Source: JARRQJ01 sp963761035
GTDB taxonomy: Bacteria > Pseudomonadota > Gammaproteobacteria > DRLM01
Assembly: GCA_963761035.1 (NCBI GenBank)
Contig: CAVXFH010000002.1
Coordinates: forward strand, 558,001-622,000
Reading direction: 5' to 3'
DNA length: 64,000 bases
The notes under the pieces were generated by a model. That model searched no databases. It saw nothing but the letters and a program-made list of their open reading frames with translations, and was not told the origin of the DNA. The position numbers and the translations under genes were made by a program. Below, piece after piece: positions 7,398-16,672 of the stretch; position 1 is the first letter of the stretch; every line of letters begins with the position of its first letter.

Positions 7398-10281
7398 GAA
7401 CCTGGGTCAAACGTCACCCTCACCATCATCACCAATCCTGGTGTCGCACCACCAGGATCCCTTTGCTGTACTCGCAGAACACATCCTCGCCGCTTACCGC
7501 AACAACCTGCCGGATTTGACCCGCTGCGTGGTGTTATTGCCACACTTACTGGATGCGCCACGACTGCGACGCCGCCTGCTTGACGAAGCGATCAACTTGG
7601 GCCATCGAGCCCTGTTAGGTCCTGCCATCCTTACCCTGCGCCAATGGTTGAACGACAAGGCACCGCTCTCCGCGTCCCCCCTTTCGCCCCAAGCCCAGGA
7701 ATTGATCCTGGTGGAGACCTTGAACCGCCACCGCGGCTTGTTCCGGGAGAGCGACCCCTGGCTGCTGGCCGGCAACCTCCTTGACCTCTTCCAAGAACTT
7801 ACGCTGCACCGTGTGACCCTGCCTGCGGATCTCGATATCTTCATCAAACGACTCGGCGACGCCTATCAATTGGGTACGCGTGCTCCCGCGGCTTTGAGCA
7901 TGGAGGCGAGTCTGGTTCACACCCTATGGCATGCCTGGCATCGTCAACTAGGCGATGAAAAGCGATTGGACCCTCAGATCGCCTACATCTCGCAGTTGGA
8001 CGACAGCCTAACCACACTCGACCCCCAGCTGCATATCTGCCTGGCCGGCTATGTCGCACTCACCCCGCCGGAGAAGCGCTGGATCTCCATACTAGGCGAA
8101 CGCGGTCAGCTGTCTGTGGTCAAGCATGGTGATGTTCCCGCCGAAATCGATAACGGCCCTTACACCCATTACCTCGACAGTGTATTTGCCGGTATTACCG
8201 CCGCCACCGAAGTGGGGCCCATCAAGGAGCGAGCTCATCACTTTGCATCCCAGCATCCAGCCAATCCGGCCGATGAACATTTGTTCGCCTACGTGGCGCT
8301 CAATGCCGAGGCGGAGGCGCGCGCCGTCGATATTCAGGTGCGGCGCTGGCTGTTGCAGGGAAAACGGCACGTCGCCATCGTAAGCGACGACCGGCGCCTG
8401 GCGCGGCGGGTACGCGCCCTGTTGGAACGGGCCGACGTCGCGTTGCACGATGCCTCCGGTTGGGCCTTGTCCACCACTGCCGCGGCCGCCGCACTGGAAC
8501 GGTGGCTGGAAGCGCTGGAAGAGGATTTCGCCTATCACCCGCTCACCGATCTGCTCAAGTCGCCGTTTGCCTTTCCCCGCCGCGACCGCGCGGAACTTTC
8601 TTCCGCCATCTATCGCTTCGAACAGGACCTGGTGATCCACGAAAACATCCCGCGCAACCTGCAACGCTACCGTAAGCATCTTGCGTATCGCCGTGAGCGC
8701 TGGCCTCAAGCGGCGGGTATCGCGGTGGAGACCATGCTCGCTGATATCGAGACCGCGGCGAAACCGCTACTCTCACTGCTGCACGGCGAGCAGTCACTGC
8801 CTCCGCGACGCTGGCTGGATGCCATGGAGCAAAGTCTGGACCGGCTCGGCCTAATGGAGACCTTCGCAATGGATGCGGCTGGCGATCGCATCCTGCAGGA
8901 GCTGCAGGCCATGCGCCAGTCCGTGACCGGTCGTACCATCAAGATGCACTGGCGCGAATTCCGCACTTGGCTGGGCCGCACCTTGGAGCGCTTCAACTTT
9001 CAGCCGCCCGCCGCAGCTACGACGGTACGCCTGCTGGGATTGGAACAGACGGCATTGACCCGCTGCGATGCGCTCATCCTGGCGGGCGCCACCGCCCAGC
9101 ACCTACCCGGCGCGGATACGCCTTCCCCCTTTTTCAATGAAGCGGTGCGTTGTGAATTGGGGCTTCCCGGTTTTCAGCAGCGCCATGCCGAGCGCTTTTA
9201 TTATTTTCGCCGTTTATTACAGGCAGCACCACAGGTTCTCATCACCTCACGCCGGGAAGAAAACGGCGAGCCGATACTGCTGAGCCCCTGGGTGGAAGCG
9301 CTGCTATCCTTCCAGCGCTTCGCCTATGATAAAGACTTGGGAGACGATGATCTGGCATTGCTGGTCAACTATCCGGCCACGCAAGTGATGCGCGGCGACA
9401 CTGCCCCGCTCCCCGGACCGACGACCATGCCGGCTCCCGCCGCTCCCCCATCATTGCTCTTGGACAAGATTTCCGCCAACGCCTACCAACAATTGGTGAA
9501 TTGTCCCTATCAATTCTTCGCGGCGCGCTACCTGCATTTGGAGGCGCCGGAGGAAGTACGCGAGGCCCTGAAGAAATCTGATTACGGCAATCGCATCCAT
9601 GCGATTTTACAAGCTTTCCACAGCAGTGCCGGCGGCTATCCCGGACCCTTCCCGCACTCCGTCACCACCGCCAACCGCGACGCGGCGATTCGCTGCCTGG
9701 AAGAGATTTCACAGGCGGTGTTCGCCAAGGACCTGGAAGATAACTTCATGCACCTTGGCTGGCTGCAACGCTGGCAGCGGACGATCCCGCAATACATCGA
9801 CTGGCAGATTGAACGCGCCGCAAACTGGCAAGTCACCGCCACTGAAGTTACCGTTGAAACGCAACGTTATGGGATTGCGATCAAGGGCCGCATCGATCGC
9901 CTCGATCGCGGCAGGGAAGGCCGCGCCATCGTCGATTACAAGACAGGAATGACGCCTCATGTTGATCAAGTGGTCAGCGGCGAACAAGTGCAATTGCCGT
10001 TTTATGCCTTGCTCAGCGACGAGCGAATACAGCAAGTGGAATATCTGCGCTTGGCGGAACGAGACTTCGGCAGTACCGCCATACTGGAAGGCGACACCCT
10101 GCAAGATCTAATTGATGGCAGCGGGCAACGCCTGCGGGTGATCATGGATGAATTGGCGAAGGGCGCATCCCTCCCGGCATGGGGTGATGACGACACCTGC
10201 CATTTCTGCGCCATGGCCGGCGTGTGCCGCCGCGAAGCGTGGTCAGATGCGGCAATCCCGTCAAATCTGGTACAGAGCTGA
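7333..10281 (+). CDS. AddB-like PD-(D/E)XK nuclease / probable DNA repair protein
   Basis: A large protein of about 945-982 residues resembling AddB/RexB-type nucleases annotated as probable DNA repair proteins. The C-terminal domain has YGNRIHAILQAFH, GRIDRLD and AIVDYKTG, the H, D and D-x-K motifs of the PD-(D/E)XK fold. Cysteines in NCPYQFF and CHFCAMAGVC suit the Fe-S staple of AddB nucleases. The start is uncertain. The longest frame begins inside fdxA at 7333, but similarity seems to begin near DPFAVLAEHIL, so TTG 7387 or GTG 7441 are likelier; none has a clear Shine-Dalgarno. A UvrD/AddA-like helicase partner is not next door. Confidence 0.75.
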   Translation: MRLKMPRSGTAKRINSNILSAENLGQTSPSPSSPILVSHHQDPFAVLAEHILAAYRNNLPDLTRCVVLLPHLLDAPRLRRRLLDEAINLGHRALLGPAILTLRQWLNDKAPLSASPLSPQAQELILVETLNRHRGLFRESDPWLLAGNLLDLFQELTLHRVTLPADLDIFIKRLGDAYQLGTRAPAALSMEASLVHTLWHAWHRQLGDEKRLDPQIAYISQLDDSLTTLDPQLHICLAGYVALTPPEKRWISILGERGQLSVVKHGDVPAEIDNGPYTHYLDSVFAGITAATEVGPIKERAHHFASQHPANPADEHLFAYVALNAEAEARAVDIQVRRWLLQGKRHVAIVSDDRRLARRVRALLERADVALHDASGWALSTTAAAAALERWLEALEEDFAYHPLTDLLKSPFAFPRRDRAELSSAIYRFEQDLVIHENIPRNLQRYRKHLAYRRERWPQAAGIAVETMLADIETAAKPLLSLLHGEQSLPPRRWLDAMEQSLDRLGLMETFAMDAAGDRILQELQAMRQSVTGRTIKMHWREFRTWLGRTLERFNFQPPAAATTVRLLGLEQTALTRCDALILAGATAQHLPGADTPSPFFNEAVRCELGLPGFQQRHAERFYYFRRLLQAAPQVLITSRREENGEPILLSPWVEALLSFQRFAYDKDLGDDDLALLVNYPATQVMRGDTAPLPGPTTMPAPAAPPSLLLDKISANAYQQLVNCPYQFFAARYLHLEAPEEVREALKKSDYGNRIHAILQAFHSSAGGYPGPFPHSVTTANRDAAIRCLEEISQAVFAKDLEDNFMHLGWLQRWQRTIPQYIDWQIERAANWQVTATEVTVETQRYGIAIKGRIDRLDRGREGRAIVDYKTGMTPHVDQVVSGEQVQLPFYALLSDERIQQVEYLRLAERDFGSTAILEGDTLQDLIDGSGQRLRVIMDELAKGASLPAWGDDDTCHFCAMAGVCRREAWSDAAIPSNLVQS

Positions 10282-10489
10282 ACTTAGACAGACTGATAAA
10301 GGTCCTAAATATCCAGTCTAAATAAATCGCAGCGACTGCTAGTAATTACAACCCTCATCGAATTATCCGTCTTGTGCCCTCACCCCGAGAGATTATTTAT
10401 CAAGTCAATTAAAGGAGCAACCCATACTCCGCGATCCTCGAAACTGCAGTACCCGGGGGCATAGCGAAACATTCGAGGATCGGCGCGCC

Positions 10490-10875
10490 ATCTGAAGAAG
10501 AGAGGGCAGCGTTCGCCGCCACTATCCGCTACCATCGCACCGATATCGAGAACGATGACAGTTCCGCTACGCGAGGCACTGGATACGGCGGAGCAGGATC
10601 GGCCTGGCCAGACGACGCGGGTCTTCTATCTGGCGGTGCCACCAGCGCCATTCCAACAGTCTGCTTCCGGACTGGGTAAAGCGGGGCTCTACAGGGGTCA
10701 CGAAACGGCGCGCAACATAATGGAAAAGCCCTTCGGCCGCCCTCGAGCAGCATAGAGTTTGTTACAGCTTATCCTCAATGCATGGGATGAGAATCCGCGC
10801 TCTGATTTTCCCAATTATACGGCGGGTACCCGGGGTCTGGAAGCTGCCGAAGCCTTGATCGCACTGGATAACAAA
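10490..10875 (+). pseudogene. zwf: remnant of glucose-6-phosphate dehydrogenase
   Basis: Pieces in more than one frame resemble G6PD. They are FAATIRYHRTDIENDD near 10510-10555, then after a frameshift RVFYLAVPPAPFQQ near 10618 and NIMEKPFGR near 10715, corresponding to the FYLA(I/V)PP and (V/I)xEKPFGRD motifs. After a gap, AWDENPRSDFPNYTAGTRG and EAAEALIALD near 10775-10870 match the enzyme's C-terminal PAGTWGPEEADALL-type end. The Rossmann N-terminus and most of the catalytic domain are missing. Non-functional. The stretch 10282-10490 upstream holds nothing recognisable. Confidence 0.6.
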
Positions 10876-11004
10876 ACTGGATAACGCCGACGCCCATGAG
10901 CAACGACACCTCCCTTAAGCTTTAAGCGCGGCTTCGCTAGTCCGAACAAGCTTCGTCTTGAGGATGCGTTTTTATACGGAACTTAAACTGGATTTTAATT
11001 TATG
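10876..11004. other. intergenic, nothing recognised
   Basis: Between the zwf remnant and the convergent HDOD gene no open frame, RNA or strong terminator hairpin was recognised. Together with 10282-10490 this makes about 340 bases of unassigned DNA around the remnant, consistent with decay. Confidence 0.4.
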
Positions 11005-11928
11005 TTATAGCTTGTCAGCGTCGGCTTTCGCCAATAATAGCCCGGAAATATCGATAAACTGCTTTCCTGCATCGGCGATAATCTGAGTTTCATCGAAATT
11101 TGCCGCGACCAAACCTATAGCTCGCCACAAGGTCCTGTCGATATCAAGCGGCTCATCGCGACGCGGAATGGGCGAAAACAAAGCCCCCAGATCGGAGCGA
11201 TCCGCCAACATATCGGCGATCTTAATAATGGCGGCCTGCTGCTTGGAGCATACCGCCTCCAATGGATTATGGTGACAGCTGATCGCCTCCACCAATGTAT
11301 CCGGAAGATTCCACAATGAAGCCAGCATACCGCCCAATTCAGCATGATTGAATCCGTATTCTTGTTGTTCGGCATAGGCGAGTGCTTGTTCATCACCTTG
11401 TGAAATCAGCAGTAAATCTCTGGCCTTATCCGGCGCCTTGGCGAACGCCACCAGAACGCCGATATCATGAAGTAATCCTGCAACAAATAAGCGCTCAGGA
11501 TGCAACACGCCGCAACGTTTGCCCAAGTTTCGGGCGATGATCCCGCAAAATAGACAATGGCGCCAGAAGGTATCCATATTGATAATTTCCATCGGAATCT
11601 TGGAAAACGCTCGTATAGCCGAAACCGAAACGGCCAGGCTGTACAGCTCGCGCATCCCGACAATAGCGATGGCGCGGGACAAAGTGTCGATCCTGCCGGA
11701 GTAATTATAAAAGGAGCTGTTGACCAATTTTAGCAGCCGCGCGCTGAGATTTGGATCACTGGCGATCACCTCCCCGATCTCGTGAGCTGTTGATTTGGGT
11801 GATTCCACAAGATCCAGCATCCGAATACAAACCTCCGGCGGCGAAACCAGCCCGGACACATCTCTTGTCCATTGGGAAGCAAGTTCGCTGGAGCATTCCT
11901 TGATTCGAACTATCTGTGCAGTTTGCAT
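11005..11928 (-). CDS. HDOD-domain signalling protein
   Basis: A 307-residue cytoplasmic protein made of a single HDOD domain, a catalytically degenerate relative of HD phosphohydrolases used in bacterial signal output. Recognisable features are the SPPEVCIRMLDLVESP start, ASDPNLSARLLKLVNSSFY near residue 62, TLSRAIAIVGMRELYSLA, and LFVAGLLHDIGVLVAF with HxxE/HAELG further on. No partner domain is fused. It is divergent from the DUF1631 gene, 200 bp away. The specific role is unknown; such proteins often affect motility, biofilm or c-di-GMP circuits. Confidence 0.85.
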   Translation of the reverse strand: MQTAQIVRIKECSSELASQWTRDVSGLVSPPEVCIRMLDLVESPKSTAHEIGEVIASDPNLSARLLKLVNSSFYNYSGRIDTLSRAIAIVGMRELYSLAVSVSAIRAFSKIPMEIINMDTFWRHCLFCGIIARNLGKRCGVLHPERLFVAGLLHDIGVLVAFAKAPDKARDLLLISQGDEQALAYAEQQEYGFNHAELGGMLASLWNLPDTLVEAISCHHNPLEAVCSKQQAAIIKIADMLADRSDLGALFSPIPRRDEPLDIDRTLWRAIGLVAANFDETQIIADAGKQFIDISGLLLAKADADKL

Positions 11929-12128
11929 CCTAATATTTACTCTTGATCATTATTTTTTGCGCACTGGCTCACAATTTTTAAGCTCATATTTCATTCCTTG
12001 ACATAGAACACATATCATCATGTTTAACCCTACATATCTGAGTAATAAATCACAGAATTACTCCCGGCTTTTTTGCAACAATTTCCTCACTGATATTAAC
12101 GGCACGTTTATGGAAAAGGTGAATTGCC

Positions 12129-14522
12129 ATGAGCAACAAGAACACTGGAAATGTTGTGCGTCTACAGGAGCATACGGCCTTTACCAGGAGGTTCAGTCCG
12201 GCAAGCGCGGCACGTCTTCTCCACGACTGCAGAGATACGGCCTTGGAACGTATCGCGCAAACGGTAGCCGGTACGATGGACAACATAGATGATGCGCTGT
12301 TTGCACTGGCGGACAAGGCCAACAACAATGCGCTTCAAAGTCATTATTTCGATTCCATGCGAGAAATTCGCCTCAAACGTCAGAAGATCGAAACATCATT
12401 CAAGAGGAGCTTCATCGAAGCCGCAGATGCATTGATCTCGCGCAACAGTACCAATAACACCCGAAATACGACGTACAATATTTCAGATGTCGGTCTCAGT
12501 CTGGTCGAGCATGACGATCTGGAAGAATCCCTCGCCATCGGCGCTTTGATAGATAAGCTTACCGCGCAATGTCATAGCGAGCTGTATGCGCTGAATAAGA
12601 GAATCGGATTTCTACTCGATAAAGACGATCTCGACAGTGCAGACAATCCCATAGGTCCCAAGACCTTTTGCGCAGCCTTTAAGTCGGCCTGCGGCGTTAT
12701 CGAGTCAGGCGTGGATATAAAGATCATCGTCTTCAAATTATTTGATCGATATATTTGTGAAGGCATCCAAGTTCTCTATCAGAACACCAACAACTATCTG
12801 GCAACCAATGGCGTTTTACCCAGGATCGCGACAGAGATCAAGAACGGGCAAATACCCAGAGCGGGCATCGGCGTTCAATTTGGGTTAAACATGGGCAATG
12901 CCCCTAATGGCTCAGAGCCGGACTTTCTTTCCGCATTCACACAATTGATGGCCGCTAACAGGCCGCAATTGAACGAGTCATTATTCACTGGACAGCTTTC
13001 GGCCGGCACGCCGACCATATTGCAAGACTTAACCCTGTTACAACAAGGCCGCTGGGAAACCCTCGGCGCACAAGCCGGCGCCATCGACCCCGCCATTTTG
13101 ACCAGCGGCGCCACCAATGTAGTGCGGTTCATTAAAGACAACCCGATCGGCAGTACGCTGGGCAACGGCGATGACGTCATAATAGAAGTAGTGGCATTGC
13201 TGTTTGATTACATCTTTGACAATAAAAGCATTCCCGACAAGGCAAAGGCTTTGGTTGGCCGCCTGCAGATTCCAGTCCTAAAGGTTGCCATAATGGACAA
13301 ATCTTTTTTTTCCAAGAGACACCACCCCGCCAGGCAACTGCTGAACTCAATAGCCCATGCCACGGTAGGTTTGCATGATGCAGATGCCGACCAAAGTGCC
13401 CTATACAAGGAACTCGAAGCATGCATACAAAAAATTCAGGTTGAGTTCGATACCGACATCGGAATCTTTGAGACTGTGTTAAACGAACTGGAAACATTTC
13501 TGGACAAACACCAAATCCAACTCGATGAGCATGTCGAAGAGGCAAAAAAAGTTATCCAAGGCCGCGAACGCTTGAAGATCGCCGAATCGCTGGCTGAAGA
13601 CGAGATAGAGAGAAAGCTCGAGGGGAAACCCTTCCCCGAGTTTATAAAGACCTTCGCCATGGATAAGTGGAAGAACCTGCTGATCGTGGCCTACTTAAAA
13701 GAGGGTCAGGAGAGCGATGCCTGGAAAAACAGGCTGGAGATGCTGGATCTTATTATCTGGAGCGCTTTGCCAAAATCGACGCTAAAAGACAAGAAGAAAT
13801 TGGTCGACATGCTGCCGACTCTGATATCGGGGATAGAGAACGGCATGAAACTACTGTCCATGGAGGAGCCGGAACAAAATGAGTTCCTCGAAAAGCTGGC
13901 GAGCTGCCATGCCAGGGCAGTAAACGCCGAGGCCTATGCTGCGGGAAAACCGCCCGCAGCTCCCGTGGGAACGTACGTCGGTTTCCTTACCAAGGAAGTT
14001 GAAGTACAAGCGGCGCCGCCCCGTGCACCAACTAGTCCTGATCTTACCGCTCCCCATCAAGTGGGCTCACTGAAGGTCGAAGATATTACTATCCTCGGTA
14101 AACAGAATAATTTAAATAATGACGATACGGGACAAAGCCAGCCCGAGCGCCTGCTGATCAAGATCAATCCCTTCGGGGGAGTACCAAACAACGAACTGGC
14201 CGATATGGATCAAGAACGAAACTCAGCGCTCAGTGAAGACGAGTTTACCGATATAGTAAAGAACCTGGCCGCGGGCATCTGGTTTGAATTTCACCATGAA
14301 GAGGGGACCAAGACCATGGAAAGGCTTTCTTGGATAAGCTCGATGTTGGGCACCTATTTGTTTACCAATCATGACGGACTGAAGACCCGTGAACTAACCG
14401 CTATAGAGCTGGAAGAAGGCCTGCGCAGCGGCCGCGTTCTGCTGGCGGATGATATGAGTTTCCTGGTAGACCGCTCATTCAGCACCCTGCTGGGCGAGCT
14501 GCAAAAAAAGATCGCGGGTTAA
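12129..14522 (+). CDS. DUF1631 family protein
   Basis: A 797-residue protein matching the DUF1631 family, sometimes misannotated as thymidine phosphorylase. Typical N-terminal features are ALFALADKANNNALQSHYF and FDSMREIRLKR; the middle includes LVGRLQIPVLKVAIMDKSFF and HPARQLLNSIAHA, both strongly family-like; the C-terminus contains ERLSWISSMLGTYLFTNHDG and ends in a short helical region. The protein is soluble and mostly helical. AAGGTGA precedes ATG 12129. In other proteobacteria DUF1631 proteins have been linked to c-di-GMP or stress output, but the biochemical role is not established. Confidence 0.8.
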   Translation: MSNKNTGNVVRLQEHTAFTRRFSPASAARLLHDCRDTALERIAQTVAGTMDNIDDALFALADKANNNALQSHYFDSMREIRLKRQKIETSFKRSFIEAADALISRNSTNNTRNTTYNISDVGLSLVEHDDLEESLAIGALIDKLTAQCHSELYALNKRIGFLLDKDDLDSADNPIGPKTFCAAFKSACGVIESGVDIKIIVFKLFDRYICEGIQVLYQNTNNYLATNGVLPRIATEIKNGQIPRAGIGVQFGLNMGNAPNGSEPDFLSAFTQLMAANRPQLNESLFTGQLSAGTPTILQDLTLLQQGRWETLGAQAGAIDPAILTSGATNVVRFIKDNPIGSTLGNGDDVIIEVVALLFDYIFDNKSIPDKAKALVGRLQIPVLKVAIMDKSFFSKRHHPARQLLNSIAHATVGLHDADADQSALYKELEACIQKIQVEFDTDIGIFETVLNELETFLDKHQIQLDEHVEEAKKVIQGRERLKIAESLAEDEIERKLEGKPFPEFIKTFAMDKWKNLLIVAYLKEGQESDAWKNRLEMLDLIIWSALPKSTLKDKKKLVDMLPTLISGIENGMKLLSMEEPEQNEFLEKLASCHARAVNAEAYAAGKPPAAPVGTYVGFLTKEVEVQAAPPRAPTSPDLTAPHQVGSLKVEDITILGKQNNLNNDDTGQSQPERLLIKINPFGGVPNNELADMDQERNSALSEDEFTDIVKNLAAGIWFEFHHEEGTKTMERLSWISSMLGTYLFTNHDGLKTRELTAIELEEGLRSGRVLLADDMSFLVDRSFSTLLGELQKKIAG

Positions 14523-14606
14523 ATCAAATGAGATCGCCCGCGCGACATAGATCCATGTCAACGGCACAGTGAATAACCGCAATAATTTTCCTCAGAAATA
14601 TCAACT

Positions 14607-14657
14607 ACACAGCCGCGGGGCAAGCCGCGCAATAACTATGCTGCGCCGCAGCTGTGT
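14607..14657. terminator. inverted repeat between convergent genes
   Basis: ACACAGC at 14607-14613 pairs with GCTGTGT at 14651-14657, and the enclosed loop holds its own GCGG/CCGC hairpin. It lies between the end of the DUF1631 gene and the end of the leftward mutarotase gene, where a bidirectional terminator is expected. No long U-run follows on either side, so intrinsic function is uncertain. Confidence 0.4.
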
Positions 14658-14659
14658 GC

Positions 14660-15568
14660 TTAGGCCAGATTCTCCAGGGAGTAAACCACTGATAGTCGGT
14701 GCTCCTGGCCCGAGATGACGGGCACTAAATTATCCGCGGCATTGGCACTTTCAACACACACCATATTGAGATAACCATTCTCGCCTAGGTCACCCATTTT
14801 GGCAGCTTTTTCATGCCAGGGATTCCATACCACCGTGGAATGACTGCCCAGTTTGGCGATACGGATCCGGCGCCGTAGAATCGGATCATCAATGAGGCAA
14901 TCAGCAAGGGTATCGAGATAGACGCGATCGATTTCACCATCAAAACGCACCGCTCCGGCTTGCCGCTTGCGCCTGCCGTCGTCAACCTTGTCGAGATAGC
15001 AACATCCTTCCAATCCTTGGACAACGATGCGGCGGACATCGCTCACCGCGAAATAGGTGTGCAGCGCCTCGCCGATGATGATGACTTCGTCACTGTTATT
15101 GCGGGTGATGAGATCAATAGCCAGCGCGGGGCCCAAGGTAATGCCGATCTCGAGTTGCGAGAGATAAGGCCATTGCACGCCCTGCGCCGCATTTTGCACC
15201 AAACGGAGCACCAGACGCGTCTCGCCGCTGGGCATGGAACGCGTGGCAACGACTTCCCAAGGCGAGGTTCGGGCAAATCCGTGCGCTGGAAAAGCGGCAT
15301 TTACCGCATGGGAACCAAACCACGGCCAGCACACCGGCACGCCGCCGCGTATCGATTTTCCCGGGGCAAGTACAGCGGCCCGCGACATCCAGAGCACAGC
15401 CCGGCCATCACGCGGTGTCCAATCCATCACATGCCCACCCTGCAGGGCGACGCTCGCTGTGCCGTAATCATTGGCCATCTCCGCCGTTACAAAACCACCG
15501 GGTGCCTCCTTGAAATTCACCCGACCGGCGATACCAAAACGTTCATTTAACACGGCGGCATTCTTCAT
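14660..15568 (-). CDS. D-hexose-6-phosphate mutarotase (YeaD-like)
   Basis: A protein of about 302 residues in the aldose-1-epimerase superfamily, glucose-6-phosphate 1-epimerase branch, which interconverts alpha and beta anomers of hexose 6-phosphates. Diagnostic segments are QGGHVMDWTPRDGRAVLWMS, GVPVCWPWFG, AFPAHGFARTSPWEV and TVVWNPWHEKAAKMGDLG, ending with SGQEHRLSVVY. The open frame extends 13 codons further upstream into yceH, but ATG 15566-15568 gives the family-like start and avoids that overlap. It follows yceH with a 13-bp gap, so the two may be co-transcribed. Confidence 0.85.
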   Translation of the reverse strand: MKNAAVLNERFGIAGRVNFKEAPGGFVTAEMANDYGTASVALQGGHVMDWTPRDGRAVLWMSRAAVLAPGKSIRGGVPVCWPWFGSHAVNAAFPAHGFARTSPWEVVATRSMPSGETRLVLRLVQNAAQGVQWPYLSQLEIGITLGPALAIDLITRNNSDEVIIIGEALHTYFAVSDVRRIVVQGLEGCCYLDKVDDGRRKRQAGAVRFDGEIDRVYLDTLADCLIDDPILRRRIRIAKLGSHSTVVWNPWHEKAAKMGDLGENGYLNMVCVESANAADNLVPVISGQEHRLSVVYSLENLA

Positions 15569-15581
15569 AAGATTGCAGTGT

Positions 15582-16229
15582 TCATAGTTTACTTTTAACC
15601 TCTTCAATCTCTCGACGCAGTTCGTCGATCGCCTCCTCTAGCCTGTCAAGCCTATCGGTATCGATATTGGTATCACTCACCGCGACCTCTTCCCTACGTA
15701 AGATTCCCGGAATCTCGACTTTGCCGCCGAACAGATGGGCATAACGATTCTCTCTCCTCCCAGCTTCACGAGGGAGCCGAACGACAAAAGGTCCGTCATC
15801 ACGCTCCATCAACTGTTTAAGCATTGCCTCTACCTCTGGTACATCGATAAATTTGCAAAGCCGATCGCTACGGGTACGCAATTCCCCCGGGGTCTGCACC
15901 CCGCGTAGCAATAAAACGCAAATTATCCCAAGCTCCTGATGCGTAAACTGCAAGTCTCCGAAATCGGTATTACAAAAGCGATGCTGGTACTTGGTCACGC
16001 GGCTGCCGAAGCCGGTCTTCTCGCTGATCAGGCGCTTCTTGACCAACCTGCCCACCGTCTCCTGCACGACGCGCTCATCCAATGCCATTATCGGATCGCG
16101 GCTGCTTTTCTGATTGCAGGCATTGGTCAAAGCGTTGAGCGACAGCGGATACTGATCGGGAGTGGTAATTTCCTTCTCTATCAAACATCCTATGACCCGC
16201 GCCTCATCAGGTGTAAGCTGAAAATTCAA
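15582..16229 (-). CDS. yceH: YceH/DUF480 family winged-helix protein
   Basis: A 215-residue protein of the UPF0502/YceH family, two winged-helix domains plus a short C-terminal coiled coil. The start MNFQLTPDEARVIGCLIEKE and the segment YPLSLNALTNACNQKSSRDP are nearly diagnostic, and VLLLRGVQTPGELRTRSDRL marks the second domain. The C-terminal 25 residues (RLDRLEEAIDELRREIEEVK) form a predicted coiled coil. Its molecular role is undefined. It lies in a leftward run from the patatin gene to the mutarotase gene. Confidence 0.88.
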   Translation of the reverse strand: MNFQLTPDEARVIGCLIEKEITTPDQYPLSLNALTNACNQKSSRDPIMALDERVVQETVGRLVKKRLISEKTGFGSRVTKYQHRFCNTDFGDLQFTHQELGIICVLLLRGVQTPGELRTRSDRLCKFIDVPEVEAMLKQLMERDDGPFVVRLPREAGRRENRYAHLFGGKVEIPGILRREEVAVSDTNIDTDRLDRLEEAIDELRREIEEVKSKL

Positions 16230-16258
16230 GCAGCATTCCTTTCCGCGTATATTTACTA

Positions 16259-16672
16259 TTAATCGATGACCTTCTTGCGCAGGGTTTTAATCTTGCCCCG
16301 TTTGGTCTTTTGTTCCAACCGTTTTTGTCGCGAACCCAGTGTCGGCTTGGTCCGGGTGCGTTTTTTAGGCGGTGTCGCGACGCAATTAACGAGCGCCTGT
16401 AATCGCTGCAAGGCCTCCTCCCGATTTTTCTCCCGGCTGCGGTAGCGCTGCGCCTTGACGACGATAACGCCATCGGCGGTGATGCGCCGGTCGTGCAGCG
16501 CCCGGAGCCGTTCCTTATAGATAGCGGGCAATGAGGAAGCCAGGATATCGAAACGCAAATGCACAGCCGAGGCCACCTTATTGACGTTCTGGCCGCCTGC
16601 CCCTTGGGCGCGAATGGCGCTCATCTCGATTTCGCTGTCGGGGATGACGATTCTCTTGGATATCTTAAGCAT
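16259..16672 (-). CDS. arfB: alternative ribosome-rescue peptidyl-tRNA hydrolase ArfB
   Basis: A 137-residue class I release-factor homologue (YaeJ/ArfB) that hydrolyses peptidyl-tRNA on stalled ribosomes. The catalytic GGQ is in QGAGGQNVNKVASAVHLRFD near residue 28, and the basic tail (RTRTKPTLGSRQKRLEQKTK, KIKTLRKKV) that enters the empty mRNA channel is present. ATG at 16670-16672 is chosen because it gives the family start MLKISKRIVIPDSE; the frame continues three codons upstream. It overlaps the end of the patatin gene by 8 bp, indicating coupling. Confidence 0.93.
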   Translation of the reverse strand: MLKISKRIVIPDSEIEMSAIRAQGAGGQNVNKVASAVHLRFDILASSLPAIYKERLRALHDRRITADGVIVVKAQRYRSREKNREEALQRLQALVNCVATPPKKRTRTKPTLGSRQKRLEQKTKRGKIKTLRKKVID

